A stretch of 64,000 nucleotides of DNA from Nocardioides alkalitolerans (GTDB lineage: Bacteria > Actinomycetota > Actinomycetes > Propionibacteriales > Nocardioidaceae), in assembly GCA_038184435.1 (NCBI GenBank), contig CP116227.1:2509501-2573500 (forward strand), in the 5' to 3' direction. The notes under the pieces are model-generated. The model worked only from the letters and a program-made list of their open reading frames with translations, made no database searches and had not been told where the DNA came from. Position 1 is the first letter of the stretch. Every line of letters begins with the position of its first letter. Below are positions 32,692 through 41,150 of the stretch, in pieces. A program made the position numbers and the translations under genes.

Positions 32692-34116
32692 TCAGGTCAG
32701 CAGGTCCCGGACGACCTCGGGGATCGCCGCGGCGACCTGGGTCGCCACGACGGGGCCGCCCTGGCTGGCGTACGTCGCGGCCGCACCGTGCAGCCAGGCG
32801 CCGACCGACGCCGCGTCGTACGGCGCGAGCCCGCCCGCCAGCAGGGCCCCGATGAGCCCGGCGAGCACGTCGCCCGCCCCGGCGGTGGCCAGCCACGGGG
32901 TGCTGCTCGTGTTGACGCGCACCCGCCCGTCGGGATGGGCCACCAGGCTGTGGCTGCCCTTGAGGAGCACGACCGCGTCGTACCGCTCCGCGGCGCGGCG
33001 GGCGGAGGCGAGCTGGTCGGCCTCGACCTCGGCGCGCTCCACGTCGAGCAGGGCGGCGAGCTCCCCGGCGTGGGGCGTCAGCACGGCGGGCACGGGCGCG
33101 CCGCCCTCCCGGCGCACCGGGGCGTCGAGGTGGCGCAGCGCCTCGGCGTCGACGACGAGCGGCACCTCGTCGGCCAGCGCCGCACGGAGGGCGGCCCCCG
33201 CGCGGTTGTCGCCGCCCGAGCCGACCGTCCAGGCCTGCACCCGGCCGACGCCCACGACCTCGGGGTGGGCCTCCCGCACGCGGTCGAGCACGGTCGGGTC
33301 GCCGACGTAGCGCACCATCCCCACCAGCCCGCTCGCCGCGCCGGCGACGGCCAGCAGGCCGGCGCCCGGGTAGCGTCCCGAGCCGGCGCGCACGCCGACG
33401 ACGCCGCGGGAGTACTTGTGCGACGACGCGTCGGGGCGCGGCAGGAGCGCCGCCACGTCCGCCGCCTGCAGGGCCTCGACGGCCGGGGCGGGCAGGTGCG
33501 GTGCGAGGCCGATGTCGACGAGCTGCACCACGCCGCACGCGCGGGCGGCGGGGTCGACGAGGTGGGCGACCTTGTGGGTGCCGAAGGTGACGGTGACGTC
33601 CGCGCGCACGTGCGCGTCCTCGGGCAGGCGCCCCGTGTCCACCTCCACGCCGCTCGGGACGTCGACGGCCACCACGGTCACCCCGGAACCGGCGGGTGCG
33701 TGGGCCTCGAGCGCGGCCACCGCGTCGGCCCGCAGCCCCGGGCGGCCGCCGATCCCGACGATCCCGTCCACCACCAGGTCGGGCAGCTCGCGGGGGGCGG
33801 CGGTGTCGCGCCGTACCCGGCCGCCGGCGGCCTGCAGCGCCGCGAGCCCGGCCTCGTGGGGCGACGCGGTCAGGAGCACCGCGTCGACCGAGGCGCCGCG
33901 ACGGGCGAGGAGCGCCCCCGCGAAGAGCGCGTCGCCGCCGTTGTTGCCGCCACCCACGAGCAGCGTGACCCGGCGACCGTAGGCACCGTCGAGGAGCGCC
34001 AGCACGGCGTGGGCGAGCCCCGAGGCGGCCCGCTGCATGAGCGCCCCGGGCGGGAGGCCCGTCAGCAGGGCCTCCTCGGCGGCACGGACCTGGGCCTCGG
34101 TGTGGGCGGCGCGCAT
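32692..34116 (-). CDS. nnr: Bifunctional NAD(P)H-hydrate epimerase / ADP-dependent dehydratase
   Basis: A 474-residue two-domain repair enzyme. The N-terminal YjeF epimerase domain (1-205) has GGGNNGGDALFAG; the C-terminal ribokinase-like dehydratase (215-474) has NTSSTPWLATAGAGDVLAG, its ATP/ADP and catalytic Asp region. Together they restore damaged NADHX and NADPHX. ATG 34116 is 7 nt after TAGGGT on the minus strand, consistent with leaderless expression. Located between acpS and alr, as in many actinobacteria. Confidence 0.95.
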   Translation of the reverse strand: MRAAHTEAQVRAAEEALLTGLPPGALMQRAASGLAHAVLALLDGAYGRRVTLLVGGGNNGGDALFAGALLARRGASVDAVLLTASPHEAGLAALQAAGGRVRRDTAAPRELPDLVVDGIVGIGGRPGLRADAVAALEAHAPAGSGVTVVAVDVPSGVEVDTGRLPEDAHVRADVTVTFGTHKVAHLVDPAARACGVVQLVDIGLAPHLPAPAVEALQAADVAALLPRPDASSHKYSRGVVGVRAGSGRYPGAGLLAVAGAASGLVGMVRYVGDPTVLDRVREAHPEVVGVGRVQAWTVGSGGDNRAGAALRAALADEVPLVVDAEALRHLDAPVRREGGAPVPAVLTPHAGELAALLDVERAEVEADQLASARRAAERYDAVVLLKGSHSLVAHPDGRVRVNTSSTPWLATAGAGDVLAGLIGALLAGGLAPYDAASVGAWLHGAAATYASQGGPVVATQVAAAIPEVVRDLLT

Positions 34117-34123
34117 GGGAGCG

Positions 34124-34129
34124 ACCCTA
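34124..34129 (-). promoter_or_regulatory. Putative -10 element (TAGGGT) of a leaderless nnr promoter
   Basis: On the minus strand TAGGGT ends 7 nt before ATG 34116; the 23-bp gap to the acpS stop leaves no room for a leader with a ribosome site. Confidence 0.45.
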
Positions 34130-34139
34130 GCCGCGCCGC

Positions 34140-34496
34140 TCAGCCCTCCAGCACCACGAACGCCGTGGCGATCCCCGCGTCGTGGGTGAGCGAGAGGTGG
34201 CTGCTGCGCACGCCCAGCGCGTCGGCGCGGGCCAGGACGGTGCCGGTGAGCCGCAGGTACGGCGCCGCCCCGGCCTCGCGGAGCACCGCGGCGTCGTGCC
34301 ACTCCAGGTCGCCCGGGGCGCCCAGGGCCTTCGCCAACGCCTCCTTGGCGGCGAAGCGGGCGGCGAGCGACTCGAGCGAGCGCCCGTCGGTCTCGACGGT
34401 CGTGAACAGGCGCGACCTCAGCGCGGGTGTGCGCTCGAGCGACGCGGCGAAACGACCCACGTCGCAGACGTCGACCCCGACGCCGACGATCGGCAC
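34140..34496 (-). CDS. acpS: Holo-[acyl-carrier-protein] synthase
   Basis: A 118-residue enzyme that transfers 4'-phosphopantetheine from CoA to acyl carrier protein. The Mg-binding pair is visible as Asp in GVGVDV and Glu in RFAAKEALAKALG, both invariant in AcpS. The length is exactly the family norm. It starts 4 bp after the glmS stop and is probably co-transcribed with glmS. Active on apo-ACP for fatty acid synthesis. Confidence 0.95.
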   Translation of the reverse strand: MPIVGVGVDVCDVGRFAASLERTPALRSRLFTTVETDGRSLESLAARFAAKEALAKALGAPGDLEWHDAAVLREAGAAPYLRLTGTVLARADALGVRSSHLSLTHDAGIATAFVVLEG

Positions 34497-34500
34497 CGGG

Positions 34501-36345
34501 TCACTCCACCGTGACGGACTTGGCGAGGTTGCGCGGCTGGTCCACGTCGTGGCCCTTCGCGGTCGCCAGCTCGCACGCGAAGAGCTGCAGCGGCACGGTC
34601 GCGACGAGCGGCTGCAGCAGCGTCGGCACCTTCGGCAGCCGGAAGAGCACGTCGGCGTAGGGCTCGATCGCCGTGTCGCCGACCTCGGCGAGGCACAGGG
34701 TGCGCGCCCCCCGGGCCCGCACCTCCTGGATGCCGGAGACCATCTTGTCGTGCAGCTGGTCGCGGCCGCGGGACGGCACGACGCAGAGCACGGGCAGCCC
34801 CTCGTCGACGAGGGCGATCGGGCCGTGCTTGAGCTCGCCGGCGGCGAAGCCCTCGGCGTGGAGGTAGGCCAGCTCCTTCAGCTTGAGGGCACCCTCGAGG
34901 GCGACGGGATAGCCCGCGTGGCGCCCGAGGAACAGCACCGACGTGGCGTCGACGTACTCCCGCGCCAGCGCGTAGACCTCGTCGGCCCGGTCGAGCACGT
35001 CCTGGATGTGCGCCGGCATGGCCTCGAGCTGGCGCACGATCTGGTGGATCTCGTCGCCGTAGCGCGTGCCCTTCACCTGCGCCAGGTAGAGCGCCAGGAG
35101 GTAGCAGGCCACGAGCTGCGTGAGGAAGCCCTTGGTGGAGGCGACGCCGATCTCGGGGCCGGCGTGGGTGTAGATCACCGCGTCGGACTCGCGCGGGATG
35201 GTCGAGCCGTTGGTGTTGCAGATCGCCAGCACCTTCGACTTCTGCACGCGCGCGTGACGGATCGCCTGCAGCGTGTCGGCGGTCTCGCCCGACTGGCTGA
35301 TCGCGACCACGAGGGTCGAGTAGTTGAGGATCGGGTCGCGGTAGCGGAACTCGCTCGCCAGCTCGACCTCCACGGGGATGCGGCACCAGTGCTCGATGGC
35401 GTACTTGGCGACCATGCCCGCGTAGAACGACGTGCCGCACGCGATGATGATGATCTTGTCGATGTCGCGCAGCTCGTCGTCGGAGAGCCGCACCTCGTCG
35501 AGCTGCAGCAGGCCGTCGGCGCCCATGCGGCCCAGGAGCGAGTCGGCGACCGCGCGGGGCTGCTCGAAGATCTCCTTGCGCATGAACCAGTCGTGGCCGT
35601 CCTTCTCGGCGGCCGAGAGGTCCCAGTCGACGTGGTACTGCTTGCCCTCCGCCGGGCTGCCGTCGAAGCCGGTCACCTCGACGCCCTCGCGGGTGATGGT
35701 GACGACCTGGTCCTGGCCGAGCTCGAGGGCCTCGCGGGTGTGCTCGATGAACGCCGCGACGTCGGAGCCGAGGAAGTTCTCGCCCTCGCCGAGGCCGACC
35801 ACCAGCGGGGAGTTGCGGCGGGCGGCGACGACGCGGTCGGGGTCCTGCGCGTCGACCGCGACGAGCGTGAACGCGCCCTCGAGCCGCGAGCAGACGCGCT
35901 GCATGGCGGTCGTCAGGTCCTCGCCCGACTCCAGCTGCAGCTCGAGGAGGTGGGCGGCGATCTCGGTGTCCGTCTCGGAGACGACGGTGATGCCCTCGTC
36001 CTCGATGCGGTCCCGCAGCGCTGCGAAGTTCTCGATGATGCCGTTGTGGACCACCGCGAGGCGCCCGTGGCTGCCGAGGTGGGGGTGCGCGTTGACGTCG
36101 GTGGGCGCGCCGTGGGTCGCCCACCGCGTGTGGCCGATGCCGATGGTCGAGGCGGGCAGCGCCTGCTCGGCGATCGCCTTCTCCAGGTTGGCGAGCTTGC
36201 CGGCGCGCTTGTCGACGGCCAGCGTGCCGTCGGCGACCAGTGCGATGCCGGCCGAGTCGTAGCCGCGGTACTCCATCCGCCGCAGCCCCTCGATCACCAC
36301 GTCCTGCGCCGAGCGAGCTCCGACGTAACCCACGATTCCGCACAT
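34501..36345 (-). CDS. glmS: Glutamine-fructose-6-phosphate aminotransferase (isomerizing)
   Basis: A 614-residue enzyme that makes glucosamine-6-phosphate, the first step of UDP-GlcNAc synthesis. Cys2 after the start Met, in MCGIVGYVG, becomes the N-terminal glutaminase nucleophile, so the ATG at 36345 is fixed. The two SIS domains show ACGTSFYA, SQSGETADTL and the C-terminal KSVTVE. TAGACT lies 8 nt before the start on the minus strand. It precedes acpS and is divergent from coaA. Confidence 0.97.
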   Translation of the reverse strand: MCGIVGYVGARSAQDVVIEGLRRMEYRGYDSAGIALVADGTLAVDKRAGKLANLEKAIAEQALPASTIGIGHTRWATHGAPTDVNAHPHLGSHGRLAVVHNGIIENFAALRDRIEDEGITVVSETDTEIAAHLLELQLESGEDLTTAMQRVCSRLEGAFTLVAVDAQDPDRVVAARRNSPLVVGLGEGENFLGSDVAAFIEHTREALELGQDQVVTITREGVEVTGFDGSPAEGKQYHVDWDLSAAEKDGHDWFMRKEIFEQPRAVADSLLGRMGADGLLQLDEVRLSDDELRDIDKIIIIACGTSFYAGMVAKYAIEHWCRIPVEVELASEFRYRDPILNYSTLVVAISQSGETADTLQAIRHARVQKSKVLAICNTNGSTIPRESDAVIYTHAGPEIGVASTKGFLTQLVACYLLALYLAQVKGTRYGDEIHQIVRQLEAMPAHIQDVLDRADEVYALAREYVDATSVLFLGRHAGYPVALEGALKLKELAYLHAEGFAAGELKHGPIALVDEGLPVLCVVPSRGRDQLHDKMVSGIQEVRARGARTLCLAEVGDTAIEPYADVLFRLPKVPTLLQPLVATVPLQLFACELATAKGHDVDQPRNLAKSVTVE

Positions 36346-36353
36346 AGCGGCCG

Positions 36354-36359
36354 AGTCTA
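36354..36359 (-). promoter_or_regulatory. Putative -10 element (TAGACT) upstream of glmS
   Basis: On the minus strand TAGACT ends 8 nt before ATG 36345, without a Shine-Dalgarno. No strong -35 box was seen. Confidence 0.4.
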
Positions 36360-36455
36360 CGACCGGTCGGTGGTCGTCCTCGGATCCTGCGCGCGGCGCC
36401 ACGCGCGTCTGTGACGCGCGTCCCTCCGCCGGCCCTGTCCTGGCATGCTGCAACA

Positions 36456-37448
36456 ATGCCGAGCATGTCTGCCGCGGGCGACCTCGCCACCGCCCTGGAC
36501 CAGGGCCGCGACCCCACGTCGCCCTACGTCGAGCTCGACCGGTCCGCCTGGGCGGCCCTCGCCAGCGCGACGGAGTCGCCGCTGACGCTCGAGGAGGTAC
36601 GCCGCCTCCGCGGCCTGGGCACCCACCTCGACCTCGACGAGGTGCGGCAGATCTACCTGCCCCTCTCGCGCCTGCTCAGCCTGTACGTCGAGTCCGCCGG
36701 CCAGCTGCACCGCCGGACCGAGGAGTTCCTCGCCCGGCCGCAGCCGCGGCGTACGCCGTTCGTCATCGGCGTCGCGGGCTCCGTGGCCGTCGGCAAGTCC
36801 ACGACGGCCCGCGTGCTCCAGGAGCTGCTCGCCCGCTGGCCGGAGCACCCCAACGTGGCGCTCGTGACGACGGACGGGTTCCTCTACCCCAACGCCGAGC
36901 TGGAGCGGCGCGGACTGCTCACCCGCAAGGGCTTCCCGGAGTCGTACGACCGGCGCAAGCTGCTCAAGTTCGTCGTCGACATCAAGTCGGGGCGCGACGA
37001 GGTCGAGGCGCCGATCTACTCGCACCTCTCCTACGACGTCCGCCGCGACGAGAAGGTCGTCGTGCGCCACCCCGACATCGTCATCGTCGAGGGCCTCAAC
37101 GTGCTGCAGCCGGCGATCGTGCGCGAGGACGGCCGCACGAGCCTGGCGGTCAGCGACTTCTTCGACTTCTCCGTGTACGTCGACGCCGCGACGTCCGACA
37201 TCCAGCGGTGGTACGTCGAGCGGTTCCTCCGCCTGCGCGAGACCGCGTTCCTCGACCCGGCGTCCTACTTCCGGAAGTACGCGACGCTGTCCGTGGAGGA
37301 CGCCGTCGCGGAGGCCACGCGGATCTGGGGCGCGATCAACGGGCCCAACCTCATGCAGAACGTGCTGCCGACCCGGTCGCGCGCCACGCTCGTGCTGCGC
37401 AAGGACCGCGACCACTCGGTGCGGTACGTGCGGCTGCGCAAGCTCTGA
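36456..37448 (+). CDS. coaA: Type I pantothenate kinase
   Basis: A 330-residue kinase for the first step of CoA synthesis. Walker A is GVAGSVAVGKST, followed by LVTTDGFLYPN and ESYDRRKLL, and the C-terminal block GPNLMQNVLPTRSRA is typical of CoaA. The region SHLSYDV forms the pantothenate pocket. ATG 36456 is the first start in context; a second ATG at 36465 is close by. It is divergent from glmS with 110 bp between. Confidence 0.95.
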   Translation: MPSMSAAGDLATALDQGRDPTSPYVELDRSAWAALASATESPLTLEEVRRLRGLGTHLDLDEVRQIYLPLSRLLSLYVESAGQLHRRTEEFLARPQPRRTPFVIGVAGSVAVGKSTTARVLQELLARWPEHPNVALVTTDGFLYPNAELERRGLLTRKGFPESYDRRKLLKFVVDIKSGRDEVEAPIYSHLSYDVRRDEKVVVRHPDIVIVEGLNVLQPAIVREDGRTSLAVSDFFDFSVYVDAATSDIQRWYVERFLRLRETAFLDPASYFRKYATLSVEDAVAEATRIWGAINGPNLMQNVLPTRSRATLVLRKDRDHSVRYVRLRKL

Positions 37449-37478
37449 GAGCCGGCCCAGCCGCACGTCCGCCGACGG

Positions 37479-37661
37479 TCAGCTGCCCCCGCCGCCGGCC
37501 TTGCGCCGGTGCATCTGCGGAGCCGCGCCGCCCGCGACCTCCGGACCGTGCGCCTTGCCCTCGCCGGCCACCGAGTCGTCGGGGTGCTCGTGGGCCTGCT
37601 TGCGCTTCAGTGCCTCCCGCATCTTGGCCTTCACGTCGTCCGGTGCCGAGTTGTCGGTCAT
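37479..37661 (-). CDS. DUF5302 family small protein
   Basis: A 60-residue charged protein with DDVKAKMREALKRK near the N-terminus and MHRRKAG at the C-terminus, the two conserved ends of DUF5302. It has no hydrophobic segment and is probably disordered with one helix. The start ATG 37661 is preceded by GGAGG. Members are common in actinobacteria next to unrelated genes; function is unknown. The 237 bp upstream contain copy C of the 57-bp palindrome and otherwise nothing I recognise. Confidence 0.8.
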   Translation of the reverse strand: MTDNSAPDDVKAKMREALKRKQAHEHPDDSVAGEGKAHGPEVAGGAAPQMHRRKAGGGGS

Positions 37662-37802
37662 GGGGTCCTCCCGAGGTCGAGGTGCTGGGCGTGACCCACC
37701 CCACCCTGCCACCTGCGCGGGTGGGGATCGAGCGAATTGCGGCGCGCTCGGCCGGACAGCGGGGGCGGGCCCGGCGGGCGGAAGGGGCGGGCCCGGCGGG
37801 CG

Positions 37803-37859
37803 GGAATGTGCGGCTGGGACGCCCCGGATCGACTCGGACCGGCACCAACCGCACACTTC
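37803..37859. repeat. 57-bp dispersed imperfect palindrome, copy C
   Basis: Begins GGAATGTGCGGCTGGGAC and ends CACCAACCGCACACTTC. It is intergenic, between DUF5302 and the amidase. Same length as the copies at 11002, 11189 and 47384. Confidence 0.8.
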
Positions 37860-37898
37860 GCGGGCCGGCGCGGCGTTCGGCGCGGCGCCGGGCTGGCT

Positions 37899-39302
37899 TC
37901 ACCCCTGGATCCGCGCGAAGGGCCGGGCCTCCTCCAGCTCGTAGGCCACCTCGAGCAACGTCGCCTCCCGACCACGGCCGGCGCCCAGCATCACGCCGAG
38001 CGGCATCCCGTCCGCGCCGGTCGCGAGCGGGAGCGAGATCGCCGGCTCGCCCGTGGCGTTCTGCAGCGGCGTGAAGGCCACCCAGTCCATCAACCGCGTC
38101 ATCACCGTGTCGAAGTCCTGCATCGGGTCGAGGTGACCGATCTCCGGCGTCGTCGTCGCCACCGTCGGGGTCAGCACGACGTCGTGGTCGGCGAAGAACG
38201 CGGCGCTGAGCCGCTCGGAGCGCGCCAACCGCGCGATGGCCCCCGGGAGCCGGTGCATCCGTCGCGCGGCGTACCGGGCCAGCCCGCGGGTCAGGTTGTC
38301 GAGGCGGGACGGGTCCCACGAGCCGCGGTGCGTCGCCCGCCCGGTCGAGACGAGGAAGGTCGACAGGAAGCCCCAGTAGAGGAGGAAGTCGTCCCGGAAC
38401 GACGGCGGCACCGGCGGCTGCTCGAGCTCCACGACGTGGTGGCCCAGCTCCTCGAGCAGGCGGGCCACCCCGAGCGTCGCCTCCCGCACCTCGGGGCTCG
38501 CGGCCGTGTCGATCGACGTGGTCACCACGGCCACCCGCAGCCGCTTCGTGCCGGGCCGCGTGATGTCGCCGACGGGCGCGAGCGCGAGGTTGCGGTAGAC
38601 CCGCTCCGCCTCGCGGAGGTACGCCGCCGTGTCCCGCACCGACCGCGTCACCACGCCGTCCGCGACGATCCGCACGGGCATGTCGCGGAACACCTTGTCC
38701 TGCGCGAAGCGGTTGCGCGTGGGCTTCAGCCCCACGAGGCCGCAGGCCGCCGCCGGGATGCGGATCGAGCCGCCCCCGTCGTTGGCGTGCGCGATCGGCA
38801 CCACGCCCGCCGCCACGAAGGCCGACGACCCCGCCGAGGACGCGCCCGCCGTGCGCGTCGGGTCCCACGGGTTGCGCACCGGACCGAGCCGCGGGTGCTC
38901 CGCCGAGGCCGAGAACCCGAACTCCGAGAGCTGCGACTTGCCGATCGGCACGACGCCGGTCGCGCCGTACATCCGGAAGAAGTCCCCGTCCTTCGGCGCC
39001 GGCCGGGCGACGAACGCGTCGCAGCCGTCCTGGGTGGGCAGTCCCTCGACCGCGACGTTGTCCTTGACGAACGTCGGCACCCCGGAGAAGAACCCCGCGC
39101 GCGGGTCGCGCGCCTGCCGCCGGGCCCGCGTGTAGGTGTCGAGGGCCAGGCCGTTGAGCGTCGGTCCCACCGCCTCGCAGCGGGCGATCGCGGCGTCCAC
39201 GACCTCGACCGCGGAGACCTTCCCGGCCGCCAGGTGCTCCGCCAGGCCGACGGCGTCGAGGTCGCCGAGGGCGTCGTCACGGAACGCGTGCACTCTCGTC
39301 AT
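37899..39302 (-). CDS. Amidase signature family hydrolase
   Basis: A 467-residue amidase. The catalytic Ser-cisSer-Lys set is suggested by the Lys in TFVKDN and the Ser residues in AGASSAGSSAFVAAG and GGGSIRIPAAACGLVGLKPTR, the family's Gly/Ser-rich signature. No signal peptide. Such enzymes cleave amides from acetamide-like compounds to aryl amides; the substrate cannot be read here. ATG 39302 is near the promoter of the TrpA-like operon on the other strand, so the two are divergent with a shared 167-bp region. Confidence 0.9.
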   Translation of the reverse strand: MTRVHAFRDDALGDLDAVGLAEHLAAGKVSAVEVVDAAIARCEAVGPTLNGLALDTYTRARRQARDPRAGFFSGVPTFVKDNVAVEGLPTQDGCDAFVARPAPKDGDFFRMYGATGVVPIGKSQLSEFGFSASAEHPRLGPVRNPWDPTRTAGASSAGSSAFVAAGVVPIAHANDGGGSIRIPAAACGLVGLKPTRNRFAQDKVFRDMPVRIVADGVVTRSVRDTAAYLREAERVYRNLALAPVGDITRPGTKRLRVAVVTTSIDTAASPEVREATLGVARLLEELGHHVVELEQPPVPPSFRDDFLLYWGFLSTFLVSTGRATHRGSWDPSRLDNLTRGLARYAARRMHRLPGAIARLARSERLSAAFFADHDVVLTPTVATTTPEIGHLDPMQDFDTVMTRLMDWVAFTPLQNATGEPAISLPLATGADGMPLGVMLGAGRGREATLLEVAYELEEARPFARIQG

Positions 39303-39401
39303 GGGCGCACGCTACTGAGCGAGCGCGCCGCGCACGAGGCCCGGAGCTGTCCGCCGAGCGCGGTCGTCATCCGCGGAACGCGGACCGTGCCGTCGCACCC
39401 G

Positions 39402-39431
39402 TTGACGTGGCGCCCGTCACCTCCCTACCTT
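39402..39431 (+). promoter_or_regulatory. Sigma70-type promoter of the TrpA-like operon
   Basis: TTGACG at 39402-39407 and TACCTT at 39426-39431 are separated by 18 bp, close to the actinobacterial housekeeping consensus. The predicted start site, near 39438, falls on the TCTAG inverted repeat and leaves about 30 nt before the ATG at 39470. Confidence 0.6.
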
Positions 39432-39435
39432 CTCT

Positions 39436-39449
39436 TCTAGTCTTCTAGA
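39436..39449. promoter_or_regulatory. Candidate operator for the operon's UTRA-type GntR regulator
   Basis: TCTAG-TCTT-CTAGA is a perfect inverted repeat at the predicted transcription start. CTAGA-type half-sites are known for some HutC-family (UTRA) regulators, and the second gene of this operon encodes such a protein. Binding is inferred. Confidence 0.55.
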
Positions 39450-39469
39450 TGAGTGGGAGTGACCCGACG

Positions 39470-40273
39470 ATGAATCGTCTGACGGCCCGGCTGCGCGGTG
39501 TGCGGCGCAGCGGACGCCTGTTCGTGCTCGGCTTCCTGCCGGCCGGCTACCCCGGTCGTGCCGGCTTCGCCGCCGGCGTGGCCGCCGCGTTCGACGCCGG
39601 TGCCGACGCCCTGGAGATCGCTCTCCCCAACCCGCCCCTGCCCCTCGACGGCCCGCTGATCCAGGCCGCGGGCCAGCAGGGCGCCGCCGCCATCAGCGGG
39701 CCCCACGAGGGCCTGCGGCTCGCCGCTCTGCAGCGCCGCGAGCCCGACCAGGCGGTCGTCGCCCTGGCCTACCGGCACGCCGCCGAGCAGCTCGGTCAGC
39801 AGGGGTTGCTCCAGACCTGCCTCGACGCCGACGTCGACGCGGTCCTCATGCCCGAGCACACCTTCGCGGAGCAGATCGAGGCCGCCACCGCGGCCCGGAG
39901 GGTGGGGCTCGAGCAGGTGCTCTTCATCCACCTCGAGAAGGACCTCGCGCTCCTGCGCGACCTGCCCTTCGCGGACCCGGTGGTCTACGTGCAGTCGGCC
40001 GACCTCCAGACCGGCGGCACCTTCGACCCCGCCAAGGCGCGCGAGCGGGTGACCGAGCTGCGCGATGCCCTGGACGGGCGCGACGCCCACGTGCTGGTCG
40101 GGTTCGGGGTGCGCGGTCCCGACGAGGTGGAGCTGCTCGGCGACACCAGCGCCGACGGCGCCGTCATCGGCACCACGCTCGTCGCCGCCGCCGGCGAGGG
40201 CGCGGAGGCCGTGCGCGCGCTGGTCGCGGACGTCCGCCGGGCGGCCGAGCGCGGGAGACCCGTCCGTGCCTGA
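39470..40273 (+). CDS. TrpA-like TIM-barrel protein 1 (no TrpB partner)
   Basis: A 267-residue protein with the tryptophan synthase alpha fold. The TrpA acid/base pair is kept: Glu49 in DALEIALPN and Asp60 in LPLDGPLIQ, the same numbering as in Salmonella TrpA, and the phosphate loop GFGV with DGAVIGTTLV is present. The SDPLADG and GVTG loops of true TrpA are changed, so indole-glycerol phosphate is unlikely as substrate; retro-aldol cleavage of another phosphorylated compound is my inference. ATG 39470 has GGGAG at 9 nt; ATG 39449 would start within the operator. Overlaps the GntR gene by 8 bp. Confidence 0.8.
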   Translation: MNRLTARLRGVRRSGRLFVLGFLPAGYPGRAGFAAGVAAAFDAGADALEIALPNPPLPLDGPLIQAAGQQGAAAISGPHEGLRLAALQRREPDQAVVALAYRHAAEQLGQQGLLQTCLDADVDAVLMPEHTFAEQIEAATAARRVGLEQVLFIHLEKDLALLRDLPFADPVVYVQSADLQTGGTFDPAKARERVTELRDALDGRDAHVLVGFGVRGPDEVELLGDTSADGAVIGTTLVAAAGEGAEAVRALVADVRRAAERGRPVRA

Positions 40274-41096
40274 GCACCCGGAGGCCTTCGCGCGCGCCGT
40301 GCGCCGCAGTCGTCCCGACCGGGGCGGGACGGCCAAGTACCTGGCGATCTGCCGTGACGTCACCGAGGCGATCGAGTCGGGTCGCCTGGCGCCCGGCTCT
40401 CCCCTGCCGTCGCAGAAGGAGATGGCCGACCACTTCGGCGTCACCGTCATGACGCTCCGCCAGGCGCTCGGCGTGCTGTCCGACCAGGGCCTGCTGCGCG
40501 TCGAGCACGGCCGCGGGACCTTCGTCGCGCGGCGCCCCTACCGACTGCCGATCGACGTGCTGACCAGCTTCCGCGCGTCGGTCGAGGCCCGTGGCAGCAC
40601 CATGGGCACGCAGATCCTCAGCGCGGAGGTCGTGCCGGCACCCCCCGGCGTCCCCGTGCGGATGGGCCTCGCGACCGACCAGGTCTTCGCGCTCACCCGC
40701 CTGCGCACCGTGGACGGAGTCCCCTTCGTCTACACGATGTCGTTGCTGCCGGTCGAGATCGGTACGGCGCTGCGCATCGACGAGGTCGGCGGGGCGTCGC
40801 TCTACGACGCCCTCGCCGAGCAGCTCGGGCTGCGGGTCGACCGGGCGGTGGAGACGTTCCACGCCACCGCCATGGCGACCGACGCTGCGGCCGCGCTCGG
40901 CCGGTCCGCGGGCTCCCCCGCCCTGGTCAGCAGCCGCATCACCTTCACCGCGGAGGGCGTGGCCGTCGTCGACGACCGCGCCATCATGCCCGGCGACGCC
41001 GTGGAGATCTCCACGGAGCGTCGGGTGCACGACCTCCCGCTCCAGCTCGTCCCCACGAGCCGGCCCGACGGCGACGGCGCCGTCGGACCCTCCTGA
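40266..41096 (+). CDS. GntR-family transcriptional regulator with UTRA domain (HutC type)
   Basis: A 276-residue regulator. The N-terminal winged helix (about 25-90) has LPSQKEMADHFGVTVMTLRQAL, and the C-terminal UTRA sensor domain (about 100-260) shows the family's TRLRTVDGVPFVYTMSLLP segment. UTRA domains bind sugars, amino acids or their phosphates. As second gene of the operon it should control the promoter at 39402 and sense the substrate or an intermediate. GTG 40266 overlaps the previous stop by 8 bp. Confidence 0.88.
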   Translation: MPEHPEAFARAVRRSRPDRGGTAKYLAICRDVTEAIESGRLAPGSPLPSQKEMADHFGVTVMTLRQALGVLSDQGLLRVEHGRGTFVARRPYRLPIDVLTSFRASVEARGSTMGTQILSAEVVPAPPGVPVRMGLATDQVFALTRLRTVDGVPFVYTMSLLPVEIGTALRIDEVGGASLYDALAEQLGLRVDRAVETFHATAMATDAAAALGRSAGSPALVSSRITFTAEGVAVVDDRAIMPGDAVEISTERRVHDLPLQLVPTSRPDGDGAVGPS

Positions 41097-41150
41097 AGCA
41101 CCACCGCCCGAGCACCACCCGAACCCGCAGGACACCCCTCAGGAGCCACC

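Noticed and set aside
37449..37478. Fifth copy of the 57-bp palindrome
   Set aside because: CCCAGCCGCACGTCC resembles one arm, but no second arm is found at the right distance.
39449..39469. ATG 39449 as start of the first TrpA-like gene
   Set aside because: It falls inside the inverted repeat and about 11 nt after the predicted transcript start, with no ribosome site. ATG 39470 has GGGAG, and its numbering matches TrpA Glu49/Asp60.
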